From Butyrivibrio sp. INlla21 (lineage in GTDB: Bacteria; Bacillota; Clostridia; Lachnospirales; Lachnospiraceae): DNA of 64,000 nucleotides. The notes beneath the pieces are model-generated. The model was given only the letters and a program-made list of their open reading frames with translations. It was not told the DNA's origin and ran no database searches. The position numbers and the translations under genes are program-made. Shown here piece by piece: positions 42,343 through 50,786 of this stretch. Every line of letters starts with the position of its first letter. Positions within the stretch are counted from its first letter, which is position 1. The stretch is taken from NCBI RefSeq assembly GCF_900116875.1, contig NZ_FPCC01000003.1, positions 1-64,000 of the forward strand, written 5' to 3'.

Positions 42343-43176
42343 TTAATATGAAGAACTAAGCGGATTATAAATCTTTATCTCTACTCTTCTGTTACGAGCA
42401 CGTCCCTCATCCGTCGAATTGTCGGCTATCGGGCTATATTCGCCGCGCCCCGTATGTATCAGATTGGCCGGATCGAGATTCGTATTTTCTACAAGGTAGT
42501 AAAATACGGAAAGCGCTCTTCCGGAACTAAGTTCATCATTATTGGAATATTTTCCTCCGGAAGTCATCGGAACATTATCTGTATGACCTTCGATCTCAAT
42601 CGTACCGCCCGCATATGTTTCAAGAACCTGTCCGAGTTTGTCGATAACAGGAATCGCATCTTCCTTAAGATATGTCTTACCTGAATCGAAAAGAATCGAA
42701 CCTTGGATCGTAAGCTGTACATACTGGCTTGTATAATTAAGATCTACATCATTCTGAATCTGTTCTTCTTCAAGAGCCTTCTCGATCTGTTCTGCAAGTT
42801 CCTGAGATGCCTCCAGCTGTTCTTCTTCCGCAGCCTCCAAAAGCTCCGCTTGTTCCATGTCGCCCACGGCAGCTTCTTCCGAATCGGAATCGTCACCGCT
42901 CTGTGCAAGTCCCATAGATGTAATATAGCTTGAAAGCTCGGTTAACTGCGAAACACCGTCTCCTATAAGTGCACCCTGACCTATCGCCATCTCTCCGCCT
43001 GAAAAAATACCAAAAGCAGAACTAAACGAAGCGGCAACCTCTTCGAATTTTGCGGCATCCATAGTTGACATGGAGAAAAGCAAAACGAAGAAGCACAAAA
43101 GAAGGTTCATCAGATCGCCAAACGTCGCGGTCCAGGCCGGTGCGCCGGGTTTTACTTCTTCCGCTTTTTTTGCCAT
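42343..43176 (-). CDS. motB: Stator protein MotB (PomB-like)
   Basis: The 277-residue stator subunit has one N-terminal transmembrane helix with the ion-binding Asp21 (APAWTATFGDLMNLLLCFFV), a Glu/Gln-rich periplasmic helix region, and a C-terminal OmpA-like peptidoglycan-binding domain (GTIEIEGHTDNVPMTSGGKY, then GRARNRRVEIKI). The LLCFFVLLFS pattern followed by MDAAKF and SSAFG resembles sodium-type PomB more than proton-type MotB; this is an inference. ATG at 43176 overlaps the motA stop (TGATG). Confidence 0.95.
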   Translation of the reverse strand: MAKKAEEVKPGAPAWTATFGDLMNLLLCFFVLLFSMSTMDAAKFEEVAASFSSAFGIFSGGEMAIGQGALIGDGVSQLTELSSYITSMGLAQSGDDSDSEEAAVGDMEQAELLEAAEEEQLEASQELAEQIEKALEEEQIQNDVDLNYTSQYVQLTIQGSILFDSGKTYLKEDAIPVIDKLGQVLETYAGGTIEIEGHTDNVPMTSGGKYSNNDELSSGRALSVFYYLVENTNLDPANLIHTGRGEYSPIADNSTDEGRARNRRVEIKIYNPLSSSY

Positions 43177-43985
43177 CACTCTGCGCCTCCCTCAGTAGCA
43201 CCGCCGCCGTTATCAGCTTCATAAGCCGCTCTGTCGGCAGGTGAAAGGAATGATTTAAGCTTCTCTTCGGTAACACGTGGGTTCTCTCCTGCCTGAATGG
43301 AAAGGAGACCCTCGATAACAATACTCTTAGCCATATATTCGGCATTACTTCTTGCCTTCAATTTACCCGCAGCAGGGAAACAGAACCAGTTCGCTACGAT
43401 AGATCCATACAAAGTAGTGATAAGAGCAACCGCCATGGAAGGACCGATCTTGGACGCATCACTCATATCATTAAGCATGTTAACAAGTCCGATAAGGGTA
43501 CCGATCATACCCCAAGCAGGACCCTGAGCTGCGATATCTTCAAAAACAGAATAATTGGATTTGTGCCTGTCGGCCATGGAATCAATCTCAGCCTCAAGAA
43601 TGCTCTTAACAAGCTCAGGCTCGGTACCGTCAACGATAAGCATAACGCCCTTTTTCATAAAAGGATCGTCAAGTGCGCCCGCAGCTTCTTCCAGAGCAAG
43701 CAAACCTTCTTTTCTGGCTGTATTGGAAAGATCGATGATCTGCTTGATGACACCCTTGGTATCATTCGCAGCCACCTTAAAGATCATTGTATAACTTTTT
43801 AAAGCCCCAACATATTCCGGAATACTTCTTGACGCAAGAACCGCCATGTTAGATCCACCGATAGTGATAAGAGCAGACGGTACATCCAAAAAGTTTCCTA
43901 CGGTCTGAATACCACCGGATGTGATAATACCCAGAAGCATCAGAATAATACCCATTGCTACACCGATAATTGACGCAATATCCAC
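43176..43985 (-). CDS. motA: Stator protein MotA (PomA-like)
   Basis: The 269-residue protein has four transmembrane helices. It starts MDIASIIGVAMGIILMLLGI, with FLDVPSALITIGGSNMAVLA, and the conserved loop-3 and transmembrane-3 region AAQGPAWGMIGTLIGLVNML. Its length and start agree with the PomA branch of the family. It forms the ion channel with MotB. Confidence 0.95.
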   Translation of the reverse strand: MDIASIIGVAMGIILMLLGIITSGGIQTVGNFLDVPSALITIGGSNMAVLASRSIPEYVGALKSYTMIFKVAANDTKGVIKQIIDLSNTARKEGLLALEEAAGALDDPFMKKGVMLIVDGTEPELVKSILEAEIDSMADRHKSNYSVFEDIAAQGPAWGMIGTLIGLVNMLNDMSDASKIGPSMAVALITTLYGSIVANWFCFPAAGKLKARSNAEYMAKSIVIEGLLSIQAGENPRVTEEKLKSFLSPADRAAYEADNGGGATEGGAE

Positions 43986-44012
43986 AGCATTTACCCCTCA
44001 TCTGAAAAAAAT

Positions 44013-44192
44013 TTAATGTCCACCGTTAATCTTAGTGTATATTTCTTCAAGCTTCTCTTTTACAAGAAGCTTGCGTCCGGTCGTAAGAATGATCACAGTA
44101 TCCGGATTGGCCTCAACGCTTTCTATGGCCGCCGGATTGATAAGTATCTTTCTTGTATCAAGTTTGGTAAGCTCGATGATACCTGAATTCAT
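44013..44192 (-). CDS. flbD: FlbD family protein
   Basis: The 59-residue FlbD reads MNSGIIELTKLDTRKILINP, then AAIESVEANPDTVIILTTGR and KLLVKEKLEEIYTKINGGH. This is the small FlbD/SwrD family found between flgE and motA in Bacillus and clostridia; SwrD increases motor power in B. subtilis. It stands first in the second flagellar unit, 27 bases before motA. AAAGGCGC precedes the ATG. It is easily missed because of its size. Confidence 0.9.
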   Translation of the reverse strand: MNSGIIELTKLDTRKILINPAAIESVEANPDTVIILTTGRKLLVKEKLEEIYTKINGGH

Positions 44193-44551
44193 AGCGCCTT
44201 TCGCAATAAAATTTCATTTTTGAATGAAATTATTGAATGAAAATTGAAATTTTATTTCCAGATACTAATATTTTACCACTTTTCGCCTTCAAAATCTCGT
44301 ATTTGCGTTTATATGTGAACGTGTTTTGAATAAAAATTTCATTTTCGCACTCGATTTATGAAATTTTATTGTGTATCTATGCTATTTCGTAACTAATTAA
44401 CGGTTACTTATAAAAAGACATAGTACTACATATTGTGGTATTTTATTTATTGTAACACATTTTTTGGTATAGTACAGCATTAATTCAAAAAGAAACCCTA
44501 CTTCCGACAGAAAAGTAGGGTTTCTATAACTTTGCCTATGATTTTTAACTA
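44193..44551. promoter_or_regulatory. 359-base AT-rich spacer with paired 11-base repeats and promoter of the flbD unit
   Basis: No gene fits here. The 11-mer ATAAAATTTCA occurs at 44206-44216 and, with one extra A, at 44330-44341. Its reverse complement TGAAATTTTAT occurs at 44245-44255 and 44359-44369. This makes two inverted pairs with 28- and 17-base spacers. Between the pairs, on the minus strand, is an extended -10 element TGGTAAAAT (-10 at 44270-44275) with a weak -35, a plausible start for the flbD-motA unit. The flgE terminator occupies the far end. Confidence 0.55.
44485..44525 (-). terminator. Terminator of the flgB-flgE unit
   Basis: AGAAACCCTAC (44491-44501) and GTAGGGTTTCT (44515-44525) form a perfect 11-bp stem with a 13-base loop. 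On the minus strand TTTTTG follows. It begins 27 bases after the flgE stop and divides the flagellar block into two transcription units. Confidence 0.88.
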
Positions 44552-47500
44552 TTATCTCTTAAGGTTTGTAAGCTCCTCAAGAAGTGTGTCAGATACAGTA
44601 ATGATACGGCTGTTAGCCTGGAATCCACGCTGTGTAGTGATCATTTCTGTAAACTGCTGTGAAAGATCTACGTTTGACATCTCGAGTACGCCGGTATTCA
44701 TGTAGCCACCGTCTGTTGTGATATCCTGGATTGTTGCTTCTCCTGAGTTAAGAGTAGAAGCATAGAGGTTATCACCTTCCTTGGAAAGACCTGATGCATT
44801 GGCAAACTCTGCAGATGCGATCTGTCCGAGAAGCTTAGTCTGACCGTTTGAATAGTTAGCGAAGATACGTCCGTCTGTTCCTACAGATACACCGTTCATC
44901 TCACCAACGGCACGTCCTGTGTTAAGTGATGAAAGATCACCCTTTGTAGCTGTGATTGTTGATGATCCGTTAGTGTTGTAGTTTGTAAGTGTTGTAAAGT
45001 CAAAGGAGATTGTATATGCTCTCTCCTGCTCAGCTGCGTTGTTAGGTGATGCCTGGAAACCGAAAGCCTCAAGTCCGGGATAACCCTGTCCGAATGTCAT
45101 GTTGATCTTGGCATTCTTGTCGTTGTCGGCTGAAAGGATTGATCCGTCATCAGCGTTAAACTTAAGCTGAACTGTGTGCTTACCTGTTGTAAGTGTGATC
45201 TGACCATATGTTGCAGAACCGGGTGTATTGTCAATTGTATACGTTCCGTCTGTACCGTAAGCTCTTGCCATGTCATCTGTGATTCCATATACTTTGCTAA
45301 GCACACCTGCGTACCTTCCTGCAGCATCATCAGTTGAACTTGCTTTCTCAAGAAGGTCTGCGATATTTCCTGTTGTAGGAACATCTACATAGGCCTTGCT
45401 TGTCTTATATCTGAACTTTCCGTCGCCTGTTGACTCGAACATTCCCTGTCCTGAGTACTCTCCTACAAGAGGATTGGGTGTTCCGTTCTGATAATGAGAT
45501 ATCTTGATTCCGCCTGTCTTCTTATCGATTGATAATGTATACTCTGTTCCGTCAGTAAGAGTAGATACGTCAATTCCAAATACGTTGCTGATAAAGTCAG
45601 CATTCATGTTATCTGAAGCTGTATCCTTAGTTACTGTTTTCTCAAGCTTATCCTCCGGAACGAAGTATGATTTTCCGTATGTATCTACGCTTGTATATAC
45701 ATATGCGGGAGTCTTTGTTGTAAATGCTGTTGTAATAGGTGATGCACTTACAGCAGCCTTATTCTCATAAGATACTCCTGCAGAGGGATAATCAGTTGTA
45801 ACATCATTATATTCATCATAATCAACATTAAATCCATTTGTTCCGGTTACATTAGCTAATGTGATCATAAATGTTGATGTATCTTTTCCTTGTAACTGTG
45901 AGTTGGCACTAATAGCAGTCATTATTGCATTTGCTGATGCGATAGCATCTGCCAATGCGGGATCAGTCGTGTCAGCAGTAGTAAGCCAAGCAGCAATCTG
46001 GTCATATGAAGCAGCTGTTGCCCAATCTGAAATACCAAGCTGAGACCATAAATCTGAAGCTCCCTGGCCATTAGCTGATACATCAGTTTGAATTGTCTCA
46101 GTAATTGTTGTTGGCTGATTCACTGTCAGTTTTAAAGTAAGCTTACCATCGGTATATGTATACTTAAGTACGCCTGTTCCTGTATATCCATCAATTGCAT
46201 CAATTAATGAATTACCATTTGCATCTTTGAAGAACTCCATCTGCGCCTTCGCCTCAGGAGTAATTGTATTATCAGCTGAAGCATTAATATTGGTTGTCTT
46301 CTTGTAGATGTTTAATTTTCCACCTGCAGTCATCTCATATCTGTATTCATCACCGTAAGTCTGATTTATACCAAAAACATCTGAAAGAAGGTCTGCAGTA
46401 AGCTCTTTTGCCTCAGGTGGAACTGCTGTAGGAACCTTATAAGCCACATTTCCGTCAATCTGTGTGTAATACTTAACAGTCTCATTGGGAGTTCTGAAAT
46501 CAATATTGGCAAACTTGGTTGTGTTAAAGCCTACATAAGAATCGGATGAATCAGGGCTCGGGAAATCAGAGACTTCACTTCTGATTGTAAGCTCTCCGCT
46601 TGAATCGATTGTGTACTGAGCTGTCTCCCAAGCATCTCCGAGCTGTGCCTTTACTGCATCATCAGATAAACCGTATGCGTTTGATAAAAGGTTTGCATAA
46701 GGTGAATTTCCTGCAGATTCAGCTGACATAAGATTTTTAAGGTTTCCAGTAGCGGGAACGTTATCAAACTTAACATCACCGTCTGCTTTATTTATAACAA
46801 CGTGTGCAGAATCCGTTCCTGCAACGATGCTGTAATTGGGCTCAGTCTTGCTGGGCTTTGATGATCTTGAAGAAGCTTCTGTGTTACCGAAAGTAATCTG
46901 GCTCATAAGATCATACATATTCTCGTTTTCGTTAATTGACTTTCCGTTAGAGTCAATAATATCTGTAAGTGTAAGGGCGTACATGTGCTCGTCCTCAGGC
47001 TTTGTATCCTTAAGTACGAACTTACCTGTGTAGAGGTAGCCCTTGTTATCATAAAACTCAAGAGTGATTGTCTTTCCATCGTCAGACTGAACGTTCTTAT
47101 CTCTTGCATCGATATTTCCGCTTACAAGTCCGGCTGTTGTAGAAGCAGGTGCATATGTGTAGTTAGCAGCACTCATGATCTGAAGGCCAGTGAGAGTTCC
47201 CTTGTTGATTGTGATCTCACCTGTCTCACGATCCTCTTTTGCTGCCCATCCCTGAACAAGATATCCGTTAGACTGCATTGCAAGGTTACCTGCTCCGTCT
47301 ACGTAAAAAGAACCGTCTCTTGTGTAAAGGTTCTGAGTTCCGTTATTAACAACAAAGAATGACTCTCCTGTGATCATGATATCAAAGGGGTTATTTGTTG
47401 TCTGAGTTGCGCCCTGCGCTGTAATTGCTGTGTTGATCGCTCCGGATTTAGCACCAAGACCGATCTGGCGAGCGTTTACACCACCCTTAGTCTCAGTTGC

Positions 47501-47662
47501 GCCTGAAGCTGTCTGTGTTGTCTGATACATAAGATCAGAGAATGTGATTGACTGAGATTTGAAAGATGTTGTGTTAACGTTGGCGATATTGTTACCAATA
47601 ACGTCCATTTTTGTCTGGTGGGTCTTAAGTCCTGCTACACCGGAATACAAAGATCTCATCAT
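44552..47662 (-). CDS. flgE: Flagellar hook protein FlgE, very large with internal repeats
   Basis: The 1036-residue hook protein is about twice the usual 400-500 residues. The ends are canonical: MMRSLYSGVAGLKTHQTKMD, VIGNNIANVNTTSFKSQSIT and the FlgE/F/G D1 region in the first 250 residues; from about 850 on, GYPGLEAFGFQ, GVSVGTDGRIFANYSNGQTK and LSQQFTEMITTQRGFQANSR with ITVSDTLLEELTNL. Between them, residues about 298-836 hold repeated modules (about 298-368, 406-456, 665-725, 750-836), each with a helix ending in an L-L/V-S-N/D-V/A-Y/F-G-I/L motif followed by YTID/YTLS and GxIxI strands. The start at 47662 is set by GGAGG; a longer reading from 47785 has no family match. Confidence 0.95.
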   Translation of the reverse strand: MMRSLYSGVAGLKTHQTKMDVIGNNIANVNTTSFKSQSITFSDLMYQTTQTASGATETKGGVNARQIGLGAKSGAINTAITAQGATQTTNNPFDIMITGESFFVVNNGTQNLYTRDGSFYVDGAGNLAMQSNGYLVQGWAAKEDRETGEITINKGTLTGLQIMSAANYTYAPASTTAGLVSGNIDARDKNVQSDDGKTITLEFYDNKGYLYTGKFVLKDTKPEDEHMYALTLTDIIDSNGKSINENENMYDLMSQITFGNTEASSRSSKPSKTEPNYSIVAGTDSAHVVINKADGDVKFDNVPATGNLKNLMSAESAGNSPYANLLSNAYGLSDDAVKAQLGDAWETAQYTIDSSGELTIRSEVSDFPSPDSSDSYVGFNTTKFANIDFRTPNETVKYYTQIDGNVAYKVPTAVPPEAKELTADLLSDVFGINQTYGDEYRYEMTAGGKLNIYKKTTNINASADNTITPEAKAQMEFFKDANGNSLIDAIDGYTGTGVLKYTYTDGKLTLKLTVNQPTTITETIQTDVSANGQGASDLWSQLGISDWATAASYDQIAAWLTTADTTDPALADAIASANAIMTAISANSQLQGKDTSTFMITLANVTGTNGFNVDYDEYNDVTTDYPSAGVSYENKAAVSASPITTAFTTKTPAYVYTSVDTYGKSYFVPEDKLEKTVTKDTASDNMNADFISNVFGIDVSTLTDGTEYTLSIDKKTGGIKISHYQNGTPNPLVGEYSGQGMFESTGDGKFRYKTSKAYVDVPTTGNIADLLEKASSTDDAAGRYAGVLSKVYGITDDMARAYGTDGTYTIDNTPGSATYGQITLTTGKHTVQLKFNADDGSILSADNDKNAKINMTFGQGYPGLEAFGFQASPNNAAEQERAYTISFDFTTLTNYNTNGSSTITATKGDLSSLNTGRAVGEMNGVSVGTDGRIFANYSNGQTKLLGQIASAEFANASGLSKEGDNLYASTLNSGEATIQDITTDGGYMNTGVLEMSNVDLSQQFTEMITTQRGFQANSRIITVSDTLLEELTNLKR

Positions 47663-47821
47663 AAGGCAAAGTCCTCCATCATAAATAAATAAAAAGGTTA
47701 TTAAATTGGATTTTGGACGGATGCTTTGTGATTTTTTAAGATGCTTCCTTCTGTCGGTCGGGAAGCTTAGATTTCCTGACGGCAAGGCACTTCGGGCTCA
47801 TTACCGCTTCGGTCCAATCCA
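47663..47821 (-). other. 159-base spacer before flgE
   Basis: The spacer holds the flgE ribosome site (GGAGG, 47673-47677) and an imperfect stem on GGAA...TTCC near 47748-47772. CCGAAG occurs twice nearby. It is longer than other gaps in the operon. No promoter, riboswitch or coding sequence was recognised. Confidence 0.4.
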
Positions 47822-48247
47822 TTATACTATCACTGCACCGTCTATGTTTGTAAATACGTTGTTCTTGTTTTCGGTCTGATCCATTGCTGTCACTACCGTG
47901 TTATTCGGAACATTTACTATAAACGCAAGCTCATCAACCAGAATAAGTGATTCTTTGATGCCTTTTTCTCCGGCTTCTATCTTGCCCTGGTTAAGTCTCT
48001 GCATCTGCTCCTTGGAAAGCTCGATGTTTCTGTCGTTAAGTCTGTTCACGGCATGCTTAGAAAACTTAAGGTCCTCCGTACTATAACTTTTATCGGCAGA
48101 TTCCTTAACTTTATTTAGAACAGATGCAAAAGAATTTTCACCTGCGGGAATATTTTGTTTATTCTTATCATCCTTGGGCAAGTTACCGGTTAAATACTGG
48201 TCTTGCACCTGCCCAATGGATAAGAACTGACGATTATCCATCATCAT
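47822..48247 (-). CDS. TIGR02530-type flagellar operon protein
   Basis: This 141-residue protein has the family core TEDLKFSKHAVNRLNDRNIE, then LSKEQMQRLNQGKIEAGEKG and ESLILVDELAFIVNVPNNTV with TAMDQ near the end. The family is found between flgD and flgE in Firmicutes and is often annotated as flagellar operon protein; its role is not established. It is probably cytosolic, with an N-terminal disordered third. GGAGGAATAAATC precedes the ATG. Confidence 0.85.
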   Translation of the reverse strand: MMMDNRQFLSIGQVQDQYLTGNLPKDDKNKQNIPAGENSFASVLNKVKESADKSYSTEDLKFSKHAVNRLNDRNIELSKEQMQRLNQGKIEAGEKGIKESLILVDELAFIVNVPNNTVVTAMDQTENKNNVFTNIDGAVIV

Positions 48248-48274
48248 GATTTATTCCTCCGCTAATTTTATCGG

Positions 48275-49156
48275 TTACTGTTTTGAAACAACCCTGTGTG
48301 TGTCGCCTCTAAGTTCGTCGATCTTATCGACATATTGCTGAAGTGCTGTCTTGTAATCTTCTTCAACAACCTGCTTGGTAGCAGAATCAAGTGCCATATA
48401 GTACTTGTAAAGCTCATCAACCTTTTCGCCGTGATCTTCGAGTGTGACATCTTCTTCATTCTTGGGAAGATTCTCGATTGCTTTTTCAAACTCACCGAGA
48501 GCATCGTTGAGCTCATCAACTCTCTTCTTATACTGAGTAAGCGCGGTTACATAATCCTTATCGATGAGGTTCTTGGTCTTATCATCGAGATTATTGTAAT
48601 AATCATACATTGTAAGGATCTTCTCACCGTGCTCACCAAGGCTGATAAGATCGAGAGTTCTGGGAAGCCCGTCAATGTTCTTCTGAAGATCTTCAACGAT
48701 CTGTGTCTGCTTAACATAATCGCTGTTAAGTACCTCGGTAACATCGTCGATACTGTAATTGTTGCCGTTGATTGTAAGGTATGCCTTGTTTCCGCTGTAG
48801 GTAACCATATCGACAACACCCTGTATCTCGGATGTCTTACCTGTTTCTGCATTTACCTGCTTAATGGTAACGGTCTTACCAACCATTTCAGATGCTCTGG
48901 ACATGCTCATGGCATTAGCCATATTAGAAAGCTGCTCAACCTGAGTAAATGTCGCATACTGTGAAATATACTCGGTATTGGATGTAGGCTCCATGGGATC
49001 CTGATATTTCATCTGAGCTACAAGGATCTTAAGAAAAGAATCTTTGTCGTAGCCTGCAGCTGTGTTCATATCCTTTGACGCTTTTTTTGTATCGAGATTT
49101 TCGATCTTACCATCCTTGATAACGGCGCTTACAGGATTAATATTGTTATCTGCCAT
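48275..49156 (-). CDS. flgD: Hook capping protein FlgD with C-terminal tandem repeats
   Basis: The 293-residue protein begins with the FlgD capping region (KDSFLKILVAQMKYQDPMEP, then YISQYATFTQVEQLSNMANA) and a short beta segment (MVGKTVTIKQVN ... AYLTINGNNYSIDDVTEV). From residue 161 it holds two 56-residue helical repeats, 161-216 and 227-282, which I align by hand without gaps at 25 identical positions. Each starts I-x-x-L-P and ends D-E-L. They resemble the LP/TLED-type helical repeats of large surface proteins in clostridia, and the usual Ig-like FlgD module is not seen. Confidence 0.92.
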   Translation of the reverse strand: MADNNINPVSAVIKDGKIENLDTKKASKDMNTAAGYDKDSFLKILVAQMKYQDPMEPTSNTEYISQYATFTQVEQLSNMANAMSMSRASEMVGKTVTIKQVNAETGKTSEIQGVVDMVTYSGNKAYLTINGNNYSIDDVTEVLNSDYVKQTQIVEDLQKNIDGLPRTLDLISLGEHGEKILTMYDYYNNLDDKTKNLIDKDYVTALTQYKKRVDELNDALGEFEKAIENLPKNEEDVTLEDHGEKVDELYKYYMALDSATKQVVEEDYKTALQQYVDKIDELRGDTHRVVSKQ

Positions 49157-49182
49157 AATACCCTCTTTCTATAAGCTGTTGC

Positions 49183-50670
49183 TTATGCACTGAAATCTAC
49201 GGTATTTCCGTTCATTGCCATCATCTGAGCTTGAAGCTTTTCTTCTTCCTCGAGGCTTTCGTCGATATCCTTTATCTCCGAAAGGTTGATCCTGCGAAGG
49301 CTCTTTTTATTCTTGGGATCCTCTCCCTGAGCTTCCTTCTGATTGCCTCCGTCGAGGTTCTGCTCAAATCCGTGGCTTGCTATCGTAACTTCTACGCTTG
49401 TAACTTTGATGCCTTTCTCTTCAAACTTTTGCTGAAGCATTACCAGCTGACTCTCGACCGCTTCCTTTACGATCTCGTTCTGAGCTGCAAACTTAGCTAC
49501 GATTCCGTCCTTGGTGCTTGTAAGATGTACACTTACGTTACCAAGACTTGCGGGATGAAGTGAAAGTTCCATTGATGTAACGTCTTCCTTGGCGGTTACT
49601 GTGATCTTCTCTGTAATCTGTCTGATCACGTTTTCCATCTGAGCTCTCTGCTCAAACACTTCCGTGTTCATTACATCAAATTCGTTTGTTATCGTGTCCG
49701 TGACGTTCTTAATAAAGTTATTGAAGAAAGTCTCCGGATTTGCCTGCTTATTCAGGCTGCTGTTATTATTTTGGTCTGTTTCATGGGAAATTTCGATGGG
49801 TTTAAAGTCATGATCCACATCTTCTTCGTAAGTCACTTTAACAGTTTCTTTTGTCTTGTTCCTAATTAAAACTTCATTGTTTTCTTCAGGTTCATCTTCC
49901 ATGACGGGAACTGTCAAAGCTTCGGGATCCTTTTTGCCTTCACCCTTAAGTTTTTCAGAAAATTCCTCATGAGTAATGCCTATAGCCTCTTGAAATTCTT
50001 CCTCAGTTAAGTCGAACTCATTCATAAGTTCGCTTCCCATACTATCCGCATCCTCTATGAGGTCCTGCAATGATGCATATAGGTCTGAGTCTGTGATAAG
50101 ATCAAGGGCTGTGTCATTAGAAGTTGATGCCAAAACGACTTGCTGTAAATTGTTTGGAATAAGCAGATCCGCTGCTGTAAGTCCAAGCACCTGCATAGCG
50201 TTTATGATATCTTCTTCAGACATTTCAAGCTTTTGTGCTATCTCGGAGATAAGCTTATTGCCTTCTTCATTGATAGCTTCCTGCAGCTCTTTTAAAGCCT
50301 CCTTGCCTTGTGCTCCGTTATCCGCATCCTTAACGATCTGTGCTGTTTCCTCTGTTACGTTTGTGTCATCGCTAAGTTTGTTTTCATTCTCACCGGAGAC
50401 CGTCTTGGTCTGCTCAAGGAAAGAATTGTTTTCTTTAGACTGAGCGGATACATCCTTTGTATCCTGCTGCATCTTACCAAGGTTATTTCCGTTGTCGTTT
50501 GCTTTGGTGTTCATAACAGTCTCGGAAACCTTTCCCAAGATGTTATCAAAGCTTGCGCCTGCCTTGGATGCAGTCTGTCTAAGTTCGGATAAAGCGGAAA
50601 CATTTGCGGCTGCAGTGCTCTGTGCCATGATCGGCATTACGCTGTTAACTGCGTTTGCTGCACTGCTCAT
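49183..50670 (-). CDS. fliK: Flagellar hook-length control protein FliK
   Basis: The 495-residue secreted ruler protein has a long, acidic, Asn/Glu-rich N-terminal part of low conservation and a conserved C-terminal domain (SMELSLHPASLGNVSVHLTS, then GIVAKFAAQNEIVKEAVESQ and GIKVTSVEVTIASHGFEQ). This C-terminal domain would flip FlhB from hook to filament export. The start at 50670 has AAGGAGG upstream; an earlier in-frame ATG at 50721 is rejected. A sigma-28-like promoter lies 60-90 bases before it. Confidence 0.93.
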   Translation of the reverse strand: MSSAANAVNSVMPIMAQSTAAANVSALSELRQTASKAGASFDNILGKVSETVMNTKANDNGNNLGKMQQDTKDVSAQSKENNSFLEQTKTVSGENENKLSDDTNVTEETAQIVKDADNGAQGKEALKELQEAINEEGNKLISEIAQKLEMSEEDIINAMQVLGLTAADLLIPNNLQQVVLASTSNDTALDLITDSDLYASLQDLIEDADSMGSELMNEFDLTEEEFQEAIGITHEEFSEKLKGEGKKDPEALTVPVMEDEPEENNEVLIRNKTKETVKVTYEEDVDHDFKPIEISHETDQNNNSSLNKQANPETFFNNFIKNVTDTITNEFDVMNTEVFEQRAQMENVIRQITEKITVTAKEDVTSMELSLHPASLGNVSVHLTSTKDGIVAKFAAQNEIVKEAVESQLVMLQQKFEEKGIKVTSVEVTIASHGFEQNLDGGNQKEAQGEDPKNKKSLRRINLSEIKDIDESLEEEEKLQAQMMAMNGNTVDFSA

Positions 50671-50732
50671 TAAATGTCCTCCTTCCGATATTAACTTTTG
50701 TGCATAAACATAGTTATACACTTTCAGTTTGT

Positions 50733-50759
50733 ATATCGGAGTATTTAATCCAAACTTTA
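50733..50759 (-). promoter_or_regulatory. Sigma-28 (FliA/SigD) promoter before fliK
   Basis: Minus strand TAAA (50756-50759), 15 bases, TCCGATAT (50733-50740), one mismatch to TAAA-N15-GCCGATAT. It lies between motE and fliK and would allow late, FliA-dependent expression of fliK-flgD-flgE. Confidence 0.6.
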
Positions 50760-50786
50760 GAGAAAAATCAAACTTTTTTAGATATT

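Noticed and set aside
44035-44223. Plus-strand open frame of 62 codons
   Set aside because: It is antisense to the small flbD gene, which matches its family along its full length.
44552-47785. Oversized flgE read as a frame fusion, intein or assembly artefact
   Set aside because: The frame is open throughout, both FlgE ends are intact and in phase, no intein splice motifs are seen, and the middle has ordered repeats, so a genuine long hook protein is more likely.
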